From: Todiramphus chloris collaris
Taxonomy: Eukaryota > Chordata > Aves > Coraciiformes > Alcedinidae
DNA length: 64,000 bases
Assembly: GCA_025345505.1 (NCBI GenBank)
Contig: JANVCC010000062.1
Location: forward strand, 13,483,192 to 13,547,191
Direction: 5' to 3'
Made by a program: the position numbers and the translations under genes. The notes below the pieces were generated by a model. That model was not told the origin of the DNA. It did no database searches and worked only from the letters and a program-made list of their open reading frames with translations. This document shows positions 1 to 12,100 of the stretch, piece by piece. Positions within the stretch are counted from its first letter, which is position 1. Each line of letters opens with the position of its first letter.

Positions 1-125
1 GTTGTTGGCTCACTTGGCCAAGCTGGCACAATGGCTGGTACAGAAGGCACTGCTGGAGGTAAATGCACCTCAGAAAAGACAGGTGAGGGTGTTGGAGTTA
101 CACTTGGTAAGCACTCTGTCAGGGT
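1..125 (-). CDS. OTUD4: OTUD4 coding exon 18, cut by the window edge
   Basis: Residues 576-616 plus two bases, continuing off the left edge. It contains [20 protein letters not shown], nearly the same as human EVHLTPAVPSLPATVPAWPS, so the frame is secure. This is the start of the proline-rich C-terminal half. Acceptor TTTTATAG. Confidence 0.93.
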
Positions 126-3100
126 CTATAAAAACAAAGAGATCACATGAAATTATTGTAAATCACCACTGTTGGTGAGCCCCAATGTGTCTGACTTGTA
201 CCAAAAAAGGCTTGATGACTGAGTATTATCCAGACTACCACCATCACCATAGCAAAATACCAACTAGTAACCTATCAGGCTGTATACATCATAGATGTGA
301 GATACATCACATCACTATGTCAATGACTCTGCACTGAGCTCTATTCAGAACGTACCTGTACCACAAATGAGCCATCAGGTTTATAACCACCTCGAAAAGC
401 TTTAAATTTAAGCAAAAGAAAAGCCACCCTCACAAACAATTACCGATAACTTTGGAGAAACGTGAAAAAGCAAAGGTAAAGGACTTGAAGTGAAAAACAT
501 GGTTGTCTTTGCAGAAAGGTATGGAATAACCCCACTCTCAGAAGAGAAATTATATGCTTTTACTTTTCCATCAAGGGTTGTCCTTTTACATCTTTTATGG
601 ACACAAGATTCGCAACTGTAAATACAAAATTTCAGCATTGTCACCATAGAAATGACTAAGTAATTAAAAGCCAGTATTATAATACATACGTGACTGCGAT
701 GAAGCTCCCCTTTGTCTGAAGTCTCCTGACTGGAAAACTTTGAAATCAAACAAACATTTCTTACTTGCTCAGCAAGAATCGGAGAATCTGTTTTGACTTG
801 TTCCAAAGGAGATGAAGCTTTTGGATAACTCTCATCTTGACTATTCTTCTAAAGCAAAGTTAGAAACAACAGACTAGTCGAATATTAAGACTTGGTTTTC
901 AAGGAGGCATTCAAAGATATTAAACCACACTACATACAAAATGGGCTAAGCACCCAATCACTGTTATACTAGTGTAAGATTTTGCTCATTGAAAGGACAG
1001 CAAAGGTTAAAAGCCAACAAGAGGCCACGAATCTTCAGTAAACTTCAGAGGTCATTGTCTGTTAGCACAGTAGCTATTAGTAAACATCAAATCTTCTGTG
1101 GTCCCATTATACTGGAAGTACAGACTGTACTAAGCAATTACAAATCCAGGTTTGTAAGTGCTCTTGCTAGCCCAGATAAGAGAACTCAAGATGGCAGAGA
1201 AAGACTACAAGTATGGGTTACAGGGGCTGAGGAAAGCTGACAGCAATACAAGCTCCCAACTTTGGAAGTATTTCACTAAAAGCTGTAAAGCAGCAGAGCA
1301 GCAGCAATCACAGCTCTAAAGGCAGCTATTGCTCTGCTTATCATGTATCAGAGAAGCAATAACATTAACAAAAAATTTTGGTCTTTTCTTTAAGATTACC
1401 TCAGATGAATTTGGCTCAAGCTTCTGACTTAAGTGGATCTGCCTGGAATTTGACTCTGTAACACCAAGACATAACCTAGTAAATGAACCATTACACCATT
1501 TATGGCTATCACAACTTAAGCCAGTTAAAGTTTTGTCTTTCCAAAGTTAAACCTTCAAAACAAAACCTGCCTCAGCATATATTACTTCAGAAAACAAACT
1601 TCAATTTTTACCAAAGATGAAAGCATCCTAAAATAAACAGTTGTTAGGGCAGTAACAGAGCAGCTACTTCAACACACATTTTCAAAGCTCTACAGGAGTT
1701 CTTTACTGATGTTTGTCAGTCTCCTGAGGGAAGCAGAAAAGAAATATATCTATCTCTTTAAACAATTATCATTCATCCTAAATCCCTCCTAGAGAAAAAA
1801 AAAAGTTTGTACTTTGCTTAAAGTGTAAGTGCATTTCCATATTCAAGTGTTAAAATAACAGAAGCTTAAAGTCTTGTCTACTTTTGACTGAGTAAAAGTT
1901 CAGTTTAGGCTTAAATTGTTCAAAATATCTAGAAAGTTTTCAGACATGCAGGAAGTTTAATGTCTCAAGCACCAGCAAACTCTTGGTGGAGGAGATGATG
2001 TTGAAAGACACATCATGGCAAAATCTTCATATAGTAAGATCTGTACAAGCTCCTCACATTCTAGCTTATATTCAGACCTAGTTACCACTGCTTGTCAATC
2101 AAATTCATGCATGTAAGTTTAATACAAGCTGCTAGATATGTACTTTAAAAAAGTTTAGTATATGCACCATCACAACTAGAAAACAACATAAATTAAAACT
2201 GATTCTGAGAATTACTGACAATTCCTCAAGCACCAATAGCAATTTCTAAATACTCGGAAGGAAATACAGTTAATTCCCATCAGATTTTTAACCTAGTTTC
2301 AGAAGAGGCAATGCAGTCCAGTGTCATGAACAAAACAAAACTAACAAAAAAACCCCAAACACAGAGGAAGTTGTACATGCCATGCACTTCAACAAAACCT
2401 TCACTACAGAGCCTTCTCCACATGAACATTCTTTTTAGCATTACTGATGAATCAAGTTTTCAATGAAACAAGTTCTCAGATTTTTGGAGAATGAAAAATA
2501 GGTAACATCAGTCCTTGTGAGACCATTCAAGAAGGAATTACATGTTTTAAGAAGGAGGGACACAAGAGCAATGCCTCTGCTGTTGCCAGAGATAAGGGAA
2601 CAACAGAAAAAAAAACAAACAAAAAAACCCAAACAAACAAACCAACCAAAAACAAACAAACAAAAAAAAAACACCACAAACAACCAAACCAGGGAAGGTA
2701 CAGCCGCCTTTTAAGAAGCTAAAGAGTTTGAATTGCATTTAGTCTTATTAAAAAACAACCTGTGGAAGAAGGCAAGCTCAAATTTCTTGTTTAGTTATGG
2801 CAAAGCTGAGAGGGCACCAAAAAAAAAAAAAAACCAAAAAAAGAAAGAAAACAATAACTACTATCAGTTGCTAAAGCAAAGATGTACTAACTACCCTACC
2901 ATCTGACAGGTATAGCTTTCAGCTATTACTGCCATGTTCCACTTCCCCACAGAGGAGGAAAAGCTTGGAGTCAATGAAGAGAACCTAACGAGTGTTACAA
3001 CAGATTGGAGGGATGGAGAAAAGCCACAAAAATGTTGACCACATGACATCTCTTTCTACTGTAGTAAGCAGGGGGGGTGTTAAACTCTTCTATACACCAT

Positions 3101-6100
3101 CTTCTCTCTTTCTGTACTGTTGTATGATAGCTCTTGACCAGGCCACATTGACCACTTTTACCTGCTTTTCTCTTAGCTGACTCCAATAAGCACTGTTAAT
3201 ATTCCTCACACTGGCACTTTCTGCCACACTCACTAGAATTCCAACAGATCTAGTTTACTGCAGCTCTGATAGTCTTGTCATTTCTCTTATTCCTCTTCCC
3301 ATTTACTACAAAAATCCCAGCAAGGAGCCTGCTCTCTTGGTTATATGCACAAAGCAGGAAAAATCTACTTTCTTTCCCTGCCACACCTTTGCTACCTGGA
3401 GCCTAGCTTAGTTTGCACTATTACTTAGGATAATTTTCCCTTCATTGCCTAAACAGATGCCCCATCTTGAATAAATTTTGAGGCTAGTAATAAAAACAAG
3501 CAAACAAAAAAGAAAAGCCTTGATTTAAACCCACTTATTTTTACCTTTATCCTTCTGCTCTTCCACCTCTGCTGTCCACTTGCTGTTTCTTCTCTCATTA
3601 TTTGAGAACTTTTTCTGGTTTAAGTTATCCCCAGTCTGTGTAGCAGCCTGACAGACTGACTGATTCTGAAGTTTAAAAAAGCAGAAATATGAATTTTTAA
3701 AAGAAGACCAATGCCATCATCTGATATGATACTATTATAACTTCCTGACACATAGTATTTATCTCTGTGATAGGCAGAAAGGTGGGGTGTAGGGAAGCAA
3801 TCTTGATTAATATCACTCAAATTCATCCATTCTTTCATTCAAAACTCAAATTTTGCAAAGCTTCCTTTAAAAGCATTCATGTCACTAGCTGACACAACAA
3901 ACGAAACCTGCTTCACTCCAACAACACCCACTTTACAAAATACACCTTCCTTTGGCAGATGAGCAAATACAGCACCTTGTTGTTAACCACTGCACAGAGA
4001 AAGCGAGCAACCTCTGCCCGTTAGGCTTTGCTCTTAGTCTGTTCTTTGAAGCCCAGAAGAGTTGTACATTTCTTCTCAATTACATCTAAATAATTACCAT
4101 CCCTTCCACAAAATAAGAGATTTAAGGCCCGTCTTTCAGCTACTCATCCTTCCCAGCCTGGTTCTTGCTTCTGTTTGCCCTAGGATTTAGATCAAAAAAG
4201 CCTCACATGTCTCTAGAATAAGCCTGTGTAGACAGCAGCTCTTTACCCACAGGATCTTCTTGCTCCCTGGATGTACTGAGACTTCAATCCACTTTCTTTA
4301 AAACTTCCATCAGCAGAATAATCTCTCAAAATCTAACTACGCTCTTCCCTTAGACATAGACAAGTCCACTGAAGCCATCTCTGCTCCACATCCAAAAAAA
4401 GAGCAAGTCTGACAATGAATTTGCATTACTTATGACACAAGGCAAGTTTCCACACCAGCTAAAAAGGAATGTCACTTCCAAATAAAGCAGGTTTTATGTG
4501 AACCAAATCAGAAGCAATCACCAAGTCACCTCATACCAATTCATGCACCACAGTGACATTGTACTGAGTTATTTCTCAGCTAAGTTAAACTGTACTTCAG
4601 AGATAGTTCTGTCCTCACCTTGAAGTTTGACCTCACCATACAAGAGGATGACAACATCTGAGAAAATGTAAGGAAGTGCAAAGCCTTCTAAAGACAGGAG
4701 GAACATGAGGATACCCACAGATTCACACATTTACCATATTCAGATGCCTAAAGAACTGTGTACAGTGGACATTAATTATTCCCAGGGTAAACTACTACGC
4801 ACGTGTCTTATCTTTACTTCAAAAAGCATTGTAGATTGGCATATTTCTACGTAGAAAGTGTGAAGAAAATATCCTTAAGCTTTTACATTGTATGTAACAC
4901 AAGGACAGCAAAACAGCAATTGCTAATTAAAGGTTCATGGACAAGTATGATAAATACACTGTTAATTACAGTGACAAAAAGCATACATTGGAAAGAGCAG
5001 GGAAAGCTTGTTCATCTCTCTGCTGGATCTCATATAGCGAACGAGACTCTTCTATAGCCTGTTTTTCCCTGCGTTCCTCTGGAGACAGGCCGAAGTAGTT
5101 ACAATCTCTGCTGCCATGGTTCAGATCCTCAGCTCTCTCCCGGTCTGGTTTTCTGTAAAGGCAAAAAGAATGTTACAGATCACTCTGACAGAGAAATTCA
5201 CCAGTAACAAACACAAGACAAACTGATGGCTGAGAAGGAAGAGAAGATAATTATATAGCACTGCTTATGTGATTCCACATATACCAGATTCTTTTTGCCT
5301 ACTGCAAGTTACCCATACATGTCAAACTTGAGGAAGGGAAAGAATGGATTTTCTCCCTCATTTGTTCAGCTCAACATAATTTTACAACAAATGGTAATTA
5401 CTACATCGTACTTAAAAAACCAAATGCCTACATTGAGTGATCTAAGCCATTTCTTTGGCAACTGAGAACTGCCCACCCCCTGTCTATGAATGTGCAAGAG
5501 AAAGCTGGGGAAGATTTCTGCAAATACAACAACAAAAATGCATTATAATTTTCAATTCACTAAACAAAATTAATGCCACTGTTTCAGCTTCCTGAATTAC
5601 TTCACAAAGCATTTTAGGATATTTATTTGGTTAGAGAGAGGTAGAAAAAAATGACTTCAAAATGTTGCATGTGGCAGATTCCCAAGGCACCCCAGCCCCA
5701 CTTATTCCACAAGGAGTTATAATACAGAGGAGCGACAGAATAGACCATGAAGAGTCTGGGTTAGTAGCCAAGCACAGAATAGTCTTTTAGATAGGATAGA
5801 AGCCAAGTGGCAATCATGAAAACAGAAACTCTACAGCAGCAGCACAATGAATCAAAAAATCACCACCACCAAATGCAGGCAAAATGCTGTTCTCATACTC
5901 CTTCAAGTGACTGGTCATAACATGAAGCAGTTCTCCATAACACAGTTTGGAGAAGCCTAGGAAGATCTTAGCCATGCCCAAGAAGTGCTACATGCAACAT
6001 TACTCCAGCCCCAGACAGAAAAAAAAACAAAACCAAAACAAATAACATCTGCCTTCCTAGAAGAAACGACAGGGTTTTTGGGCAGCACTTCTAGGGGAGA

Positions 6101-9100
6101 TGCTGCCATGCAAGGAAAAAAGTGAGAGCTCATGATGGCAGCAATTTTGAAAAATGTTTAAAAATAACTGGGGGGGAGGAAGTTATTTTTCCTGTGCTTG
6201 TTTGTATTCTTAAGGACTTGGAACACTCTAAGAATTCAACAGGAACATATTTCAGAAGAGCATGCTGGAAGCATCTAAAGCAAGCACCTGGCCTCCAAGA
6301 AGCTCAGATAGAGTTCAAGATAAGGAAGATATTATTTGCATTTTTACCTCACAGTTTGGGAAGGATTCCTGCCTGGAGCTTTTTGCTCAGTTGAGGTCTG
6401 ATGAGGTTGGGGTCCAGAACACAAGAACTGATGCTGCCTGGTTCCCACAGTATGCTGAAGTCGAGGAGGTAGTGCTGACTGGGGTTTTATTGACTTGCTC
6501 TGATTCTTTGGCCCTCTACAATCTGCATCTGTGATAGAGATGTGAAAAGAGAGAGACATTTGTTAATTTTTTTTTAAATCATTTTTGCTCTCTGGGACAA
6601 AACATCTGACAATAAAGATTCTGACACACAAAGACAGGTACAGTCCTACCGGGCTGAGCATTCTGCCCCCATGTTGGGAAAAACTTTTTTATCTTCTTCC
6701 CTGGCACAGTGTTCCAGCCCTCCATAGGAGAGGCCTGTGGAAGAGGTTTAAGGCTCTTCAGTGAGACAGCATGCCTAAAAAACAAGGAATTATGGAGGGA
6801 AAAATATCTTAAAGACAAGACTGGTGTTTGCATAAATTAATACCACATGTTTACTAAGACTGATGGATCTTTCCATTTTTGAGAACACTGCATTCAAAGT
6901 CCTTCCTTCTTTGTGATTACAATCAAGCAATGAGTAGAAGAACAAACTTTGTCCTTTTTTTTCTTTTTTTTATAAAACTCTCTCTGGTAAGTTGATGCAA
7001 CCTTATGCAGTGAAGAATGATCAGTACTCAAGTGTTATCAGGGCAGAAAAAAAAAGGAAAATCATCACAAAAAGCATTAAGTGCAAAATACCGCAAATGA
7101 CATAAGATTGAAAAACTTTATATTTATGGTTTGTATCCCAGAGCAATTACTGGGTTTTTTATTGAGGATGATGAGGATGCCCAAGCAACTGTTCCTGTTA
7201 TTTGAAAGGACAGTATTCAAGTCTATAAACCAGTTCACATTTGGTTAAATCTCAATTTAAAAAGGGAACAAGCTGAGAGAATTTTCAGATCTTACAATAT
7301 TTTATTTATTTTTTTTCACAGAAGGAGATTGCATGAGATTAAAGGACATCTTTCTCCTTCTCTCATTTACCTGGACTGAAAACATTTCCTCTTCCCAAGC
7401 TACACTCAGCTGGGGCTTTTTTGCCCCAGTAGAGTTACAGAACTTAGAGCAGAGCTCAAGAAAGTGTTTCAAACCACCTCACCTTCCTAAAAAAAAACCA
7501 AACAAAAACCAACGACAAAAAACCCACCCTCCCAAACAACCAAAACCACCACCACCCATTATATATATATACACACACGTATATATTATTATATAAAAAA
7601 AATAAAAATAAAAAAAAAGGCAATCCCCAACAAAAACTTTAAACATTTACTTTGTCTCAAGACAGGGCTAAAGATGATGCTGACAGAGAAGCAAGGTGCA
7701 TTGGTAGACCTTTTCATACGAAAAGCTTGTCACAAACCTAATTACTAATTATTAAGCGCAACAAATAACACTTAATCAGAATGCTGTCAATCTGTTTAGG
7801 ATTGGATCTTGTGCAAAAAAAAATTTTAATATTAACATAGTTACTGCTTTACTCTGCAGGTAATATCCAGACTACTTAGCAATAAAGAAAAAAATATCTG
7901 CAGTTGACAATCACTGCAGTGACAATCACTTTTTTTTTTTTTTTTTTTTTTTAGTATGTTGTCTTAATTTTTTAGTAGTACTGTTTCAAGTAAAGAAGCA
8001 GACACACTTTAGGGGCTGAAATCAACTCCGAAGTAACGCTGCCATTACCAAGGTTCAGTTTGGTGCTCTTTCCAAAGAGTTTAAGCACTTACTTTGCTCC
8101 AAGCTCTTCTACAAATACAACAACTGGCCCATTCTCTGAGCAAACTTCTTGAATATGGGCATTATAAAATTTCCCATTATGGTCTAAGCGCACCTATAAA
8201 GAAAATGGGTAAGAAAAACACAAAATTGGATTATCTTGAAAGAAGAGAATGACAGGACTTAATTTTCAGCATGTTAAAAATATAAGTTTCCACTGGTCAA
8301 CAGAAGACCTGAGAAACAAATGTCATGTAATTCAGTAAGTGTATCAAAAGCAGATAATCAATTCAAACTGCTGCTTCAAGAAGAAATAAAAACCACTATT
8401 ACAACACAACAACAACAAAAAAACAAACAAAAAAACCACACACACAAAACCACACACACCCACACAACCAGAAAGCTTGCCAGGTAATGCTACTTAATGA
8501 AACATAGCTTTCAAAACCACCTATGAAAGTTAAAACTAATTAATGTGACAAGGCTTTTCAGCTTTGCCCAAAACACTTTCTCTTAGAAATAAACCCCAGG
8601 GCTTTTCTTTGCTAAAATCCATGTAAAAATCCATGTAAAGAAAAATTCACTACTAACTTTATCAAAATTTAGTTTAAGAACACCAATTATTACTGAACTT
8701 AGTGTTCACAAAGTTTTTTAAATAACCAAAATACACAGAAAAGAAGTTGTTGAGACATATCATAGTGTTACTTGTCTGACTGAGATTCCCTGTTCTTAAA
8801 ACTCTTCTGCTAAAACAAATTTCATGATGTTCTGCTACATTTGGCTTTTCAGTTGTATTGATTTGGTCAACTCCACTTAGCACTATTTACTTCATCTTCC
8901 CAGGTTTTCATCCCATATATTTACTGTCTTGCAACGCACACATAAAATTTGACAGAGAGTATGTTAATTAACAGAGTTTTTTCTAATAATAATGACTGTA
9001 CCCTTTCATACTGTGGTGGGTTGACCCCGGCACGGCACTAGGTGCCCACCAAGCCCTTCTATCACTCCCCCCGACCCCCTTCAGCATGGCACGCAGGGAG

Positions 9101-12100
9101 AGAATGAGACGCAAAGCACAGGGGTGTGGGTTATGATAGATAAGGTGTTATTTTCTACTTCCCATCCACAGGTGATGTCAGGCCAAGTCCAGGAAGCAGG
9201 GCTCCAGGAACACGTAGCAGCCGCTTGGAGGACAAAGCAGAATGCCCCCCCATCCTCCTCCTGCCCTCTCCCTTTATAGTTGAGCTGACATCATATGGTA
9301 TGGAATAGCCCACTGGTCAGCTCAGGTTGGCTGTATCTTCTCCCCCATCCTGCCCCCCATCCTCTGGTGCCGTGTGAGCACTGGCAGTCATAACACGGGT
9401 GTGTTATCAACACCCTCCAGCTCCCAGTGCTGCAGCATGAGAGCTGGATGGGGAAAAGCAGCTCAGACAGACCCACTACACATACATACTACACAAGGCA
9501 GCCTCAGGGATTTAAATACAAATTTTAAGCCTATACTATTAAGAGATAAACAACACCACATCGTGGGGTTTTTTGGTTGGTTTGTGGGGCATTTTGAGGG
9601 TTTGTTTTCTTATTTACTCACTATGCTTAATTCCATTACACAAATAAAAAAGTATCAACTGAAAGAGCCCCTATGCTGCATGATAAAAGTAATTAATGTG
9701 TTCACATTAGTATTAATAATTGTAATAGATGGTCAAATGTCCTAGAAAGGATCCTATTTAGCAAAGTACCAGAACTTTAGTTAGCACACCTAAGGAGTAA
9801 AATTTGAGTACTACAGAATTTCATGGTAAATCTTATTTCTTCTTAAGCAGCAATATGTACTACAACTTCCAATAGAATTTAAAGACCAGTTGTGTCACAC
9901 ACTTTGAATACTTCAAGATGAAGAAGCACCCAAGAGTTCAGGATCTTCAGCAACTAAAGCCAGCTGTATTCCCTTACTTGACAGTAATGATAATGGAACA
10001 AAGCCAATTTACAACCATTATTTATTACCTTCAGAGATAAACATAAACACACAGAACTATGACATTGCCTTTGGCATCTCCAAATGACAGAAAACACTGA
10101 CATTTCAATCTGTCGTGCAACTGTATGCACACCAACGCTTTATCATGCAGCAGCACAGTAACACCAGCACAGCAACGAGCCAAAGATGGAGCAGAGGTAA
10201 CGATCAGGACCTACCCCACATTTCTGCACCTCAGGCAAACAACTAACTCGCTCACAGAGCCCACCAATAGACAGAGAGAGCTTAGCCTGAACCAAGTAAA
10301 CTGCCCTAAATGCACCTACTTCTCACACAGAGGCCAGCGCTCCGCAGCACTGAGCAAGGACTCTCCACAGAGGCAAGTCTGCACAAACCCATCTGCATGC
10401 TTCACATTCGGGTCCACAGTCATCTTATTAAACAGACCCTTCAAGTTAACCTGACTTTTTAATGCAGTAAAATTGCACTGATCAGGTGTTCTGTTACATG
10501 CCTTTTCTACGTGTATGCTGCAAGTCGTGAACACCACAAGTAATTAAACTAACGAGCATATGGGTAGTTGAAGACACAAGCAAAGAATCTTCAGAAAGCA
10601 GCAATTGCACATCAATAGTTACGGGGGGGGGGGGGGGGGGGGGCAAAATAATTGTTACCATCTTAAGCAAAATGTTAACATCTCTATAAACTATAATTCA
10701 ATACTACTTACTTTACATTTATCTCCAACTGAGTATTGCATGCCAGCAGCAATAGAAAAATCTTGGTTTTGCTGATCTGTGAACACATTGGCAGTAATAG
10801 GCCATTAGTTTAAATATAGCTAAAGAATTCCTTTCTTGACACAGTAAAAATGCAAACCAGAAGTTCAGGCCCTAAATCTGCACTGTCCCACGTGAGGAAG
10901 CCCACTGCCCCAACCCAAACTTCCATTTGCATCACTGTTCTTCAAGAGGGCTTACTTTATATAGCAGCTTCCAAAAGTTGGAACTTTGAAGTATTCAGTT
11001 ACTTACCCCATTTGGATTGGAGCCAAACATCATATTCAACATTTCTGTAAACTGATGGGTTGAGCGATTTAAGAACTTTTTTAGGTAAGACCAACAAGGC
11101 AGGATTCCCACTGCTCTTAAGGTGCTGTATGAAACAGAACAAAGTGATAAATGGTCAACTACATAAAGATGTGCAGTGCTCAATCACAGTGCTCAAGCTT
11201 TAAACTCAAATATAAAGAAGCCGAAAACACAAAGATATTTGAAGAAAATAATTCCATAGTGTTCTTTTAAGCATACCAGAACAAAATTAAGAAATAAGCA
11301 GCATCAAAAGGACACTATCCACCTTTTGGGACATCAAAGGCAGACATTACTTTTCAAAGAAGTAATTTGTTTTTAAGATATTACGTTTGGAAAACTAGAA
11401 ACTCATGATTCTCTCAAGAACATTAAACCCTGAAAAGCACAGCAGAATACAAGTTATTAGGAAGAAAATATATCTTAACATATAAATACCTTGTTGCCAG
11501 AAAGAGACTTCGCTCCATTCATATCACTCACTGTTGCAGCTTTACTTCTGCAAAAGGACAAAAGCAAGCTATGGTAATGCCGTATTTAATGAGGCCTGGA
11601 TATCAGGTAAAAAACACTGTGGAAGTGAATAAAAATACTGAAACTACCACTCTCCACATATTTTTCCATAATAAGCATACCACCGAAAATCTTCATCTCT
11701 GAAAATGAAAGAGCTAAGTCCAAAACAACTACATTTCTATATCGTACAAAGCTATAAGTAAGATTTTTTTTTCTAAGTACAAGTTTTAGAAAGTGTAATT
11801 TATGTGTACTGACTTAGCCATTACCTAAGGGGGGCGGAGGAAAAAGCAGAGAGAGCAGGCAAGGGAAACAAACATTTCCTCTAAAATGTTTGCAACTATG
11901 CAAGGAAAACTAAACACCCAACACTCCATTAGCTAACTGGCATAGGAACTCTAATTTACTCTCTTTTTCTACACCAGACATCACTGGAAAATTACTTTCC
12001 ATGGATAAAACTTTAAAAAAAATAATTTATTTTTCCCTAGACCAGTTGTAGGCAACTGTTAGAATTACATTCTCCCCAAAATACACTGAACTGTTATGTT

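Larger units (their letters stand above)
8194..10711 (-). other. OTUD4 intron 10, host of a solo LTR
   Basis: Contains an A/C-rich simple repeat at about 8,400-8,470, a solo LTR at 9,012-9,480 and a G run at 10,623-10,643. The remainder is AT-rich with nothing recognised. Confidence 0.8.

Noticed and set aside
2441..2738. Phe/Cys-rich and Lys/Gln-rich small frames
   Set aside because: Translation of an AAAC/TTTG simple repeat in OTUD4 intron 15.
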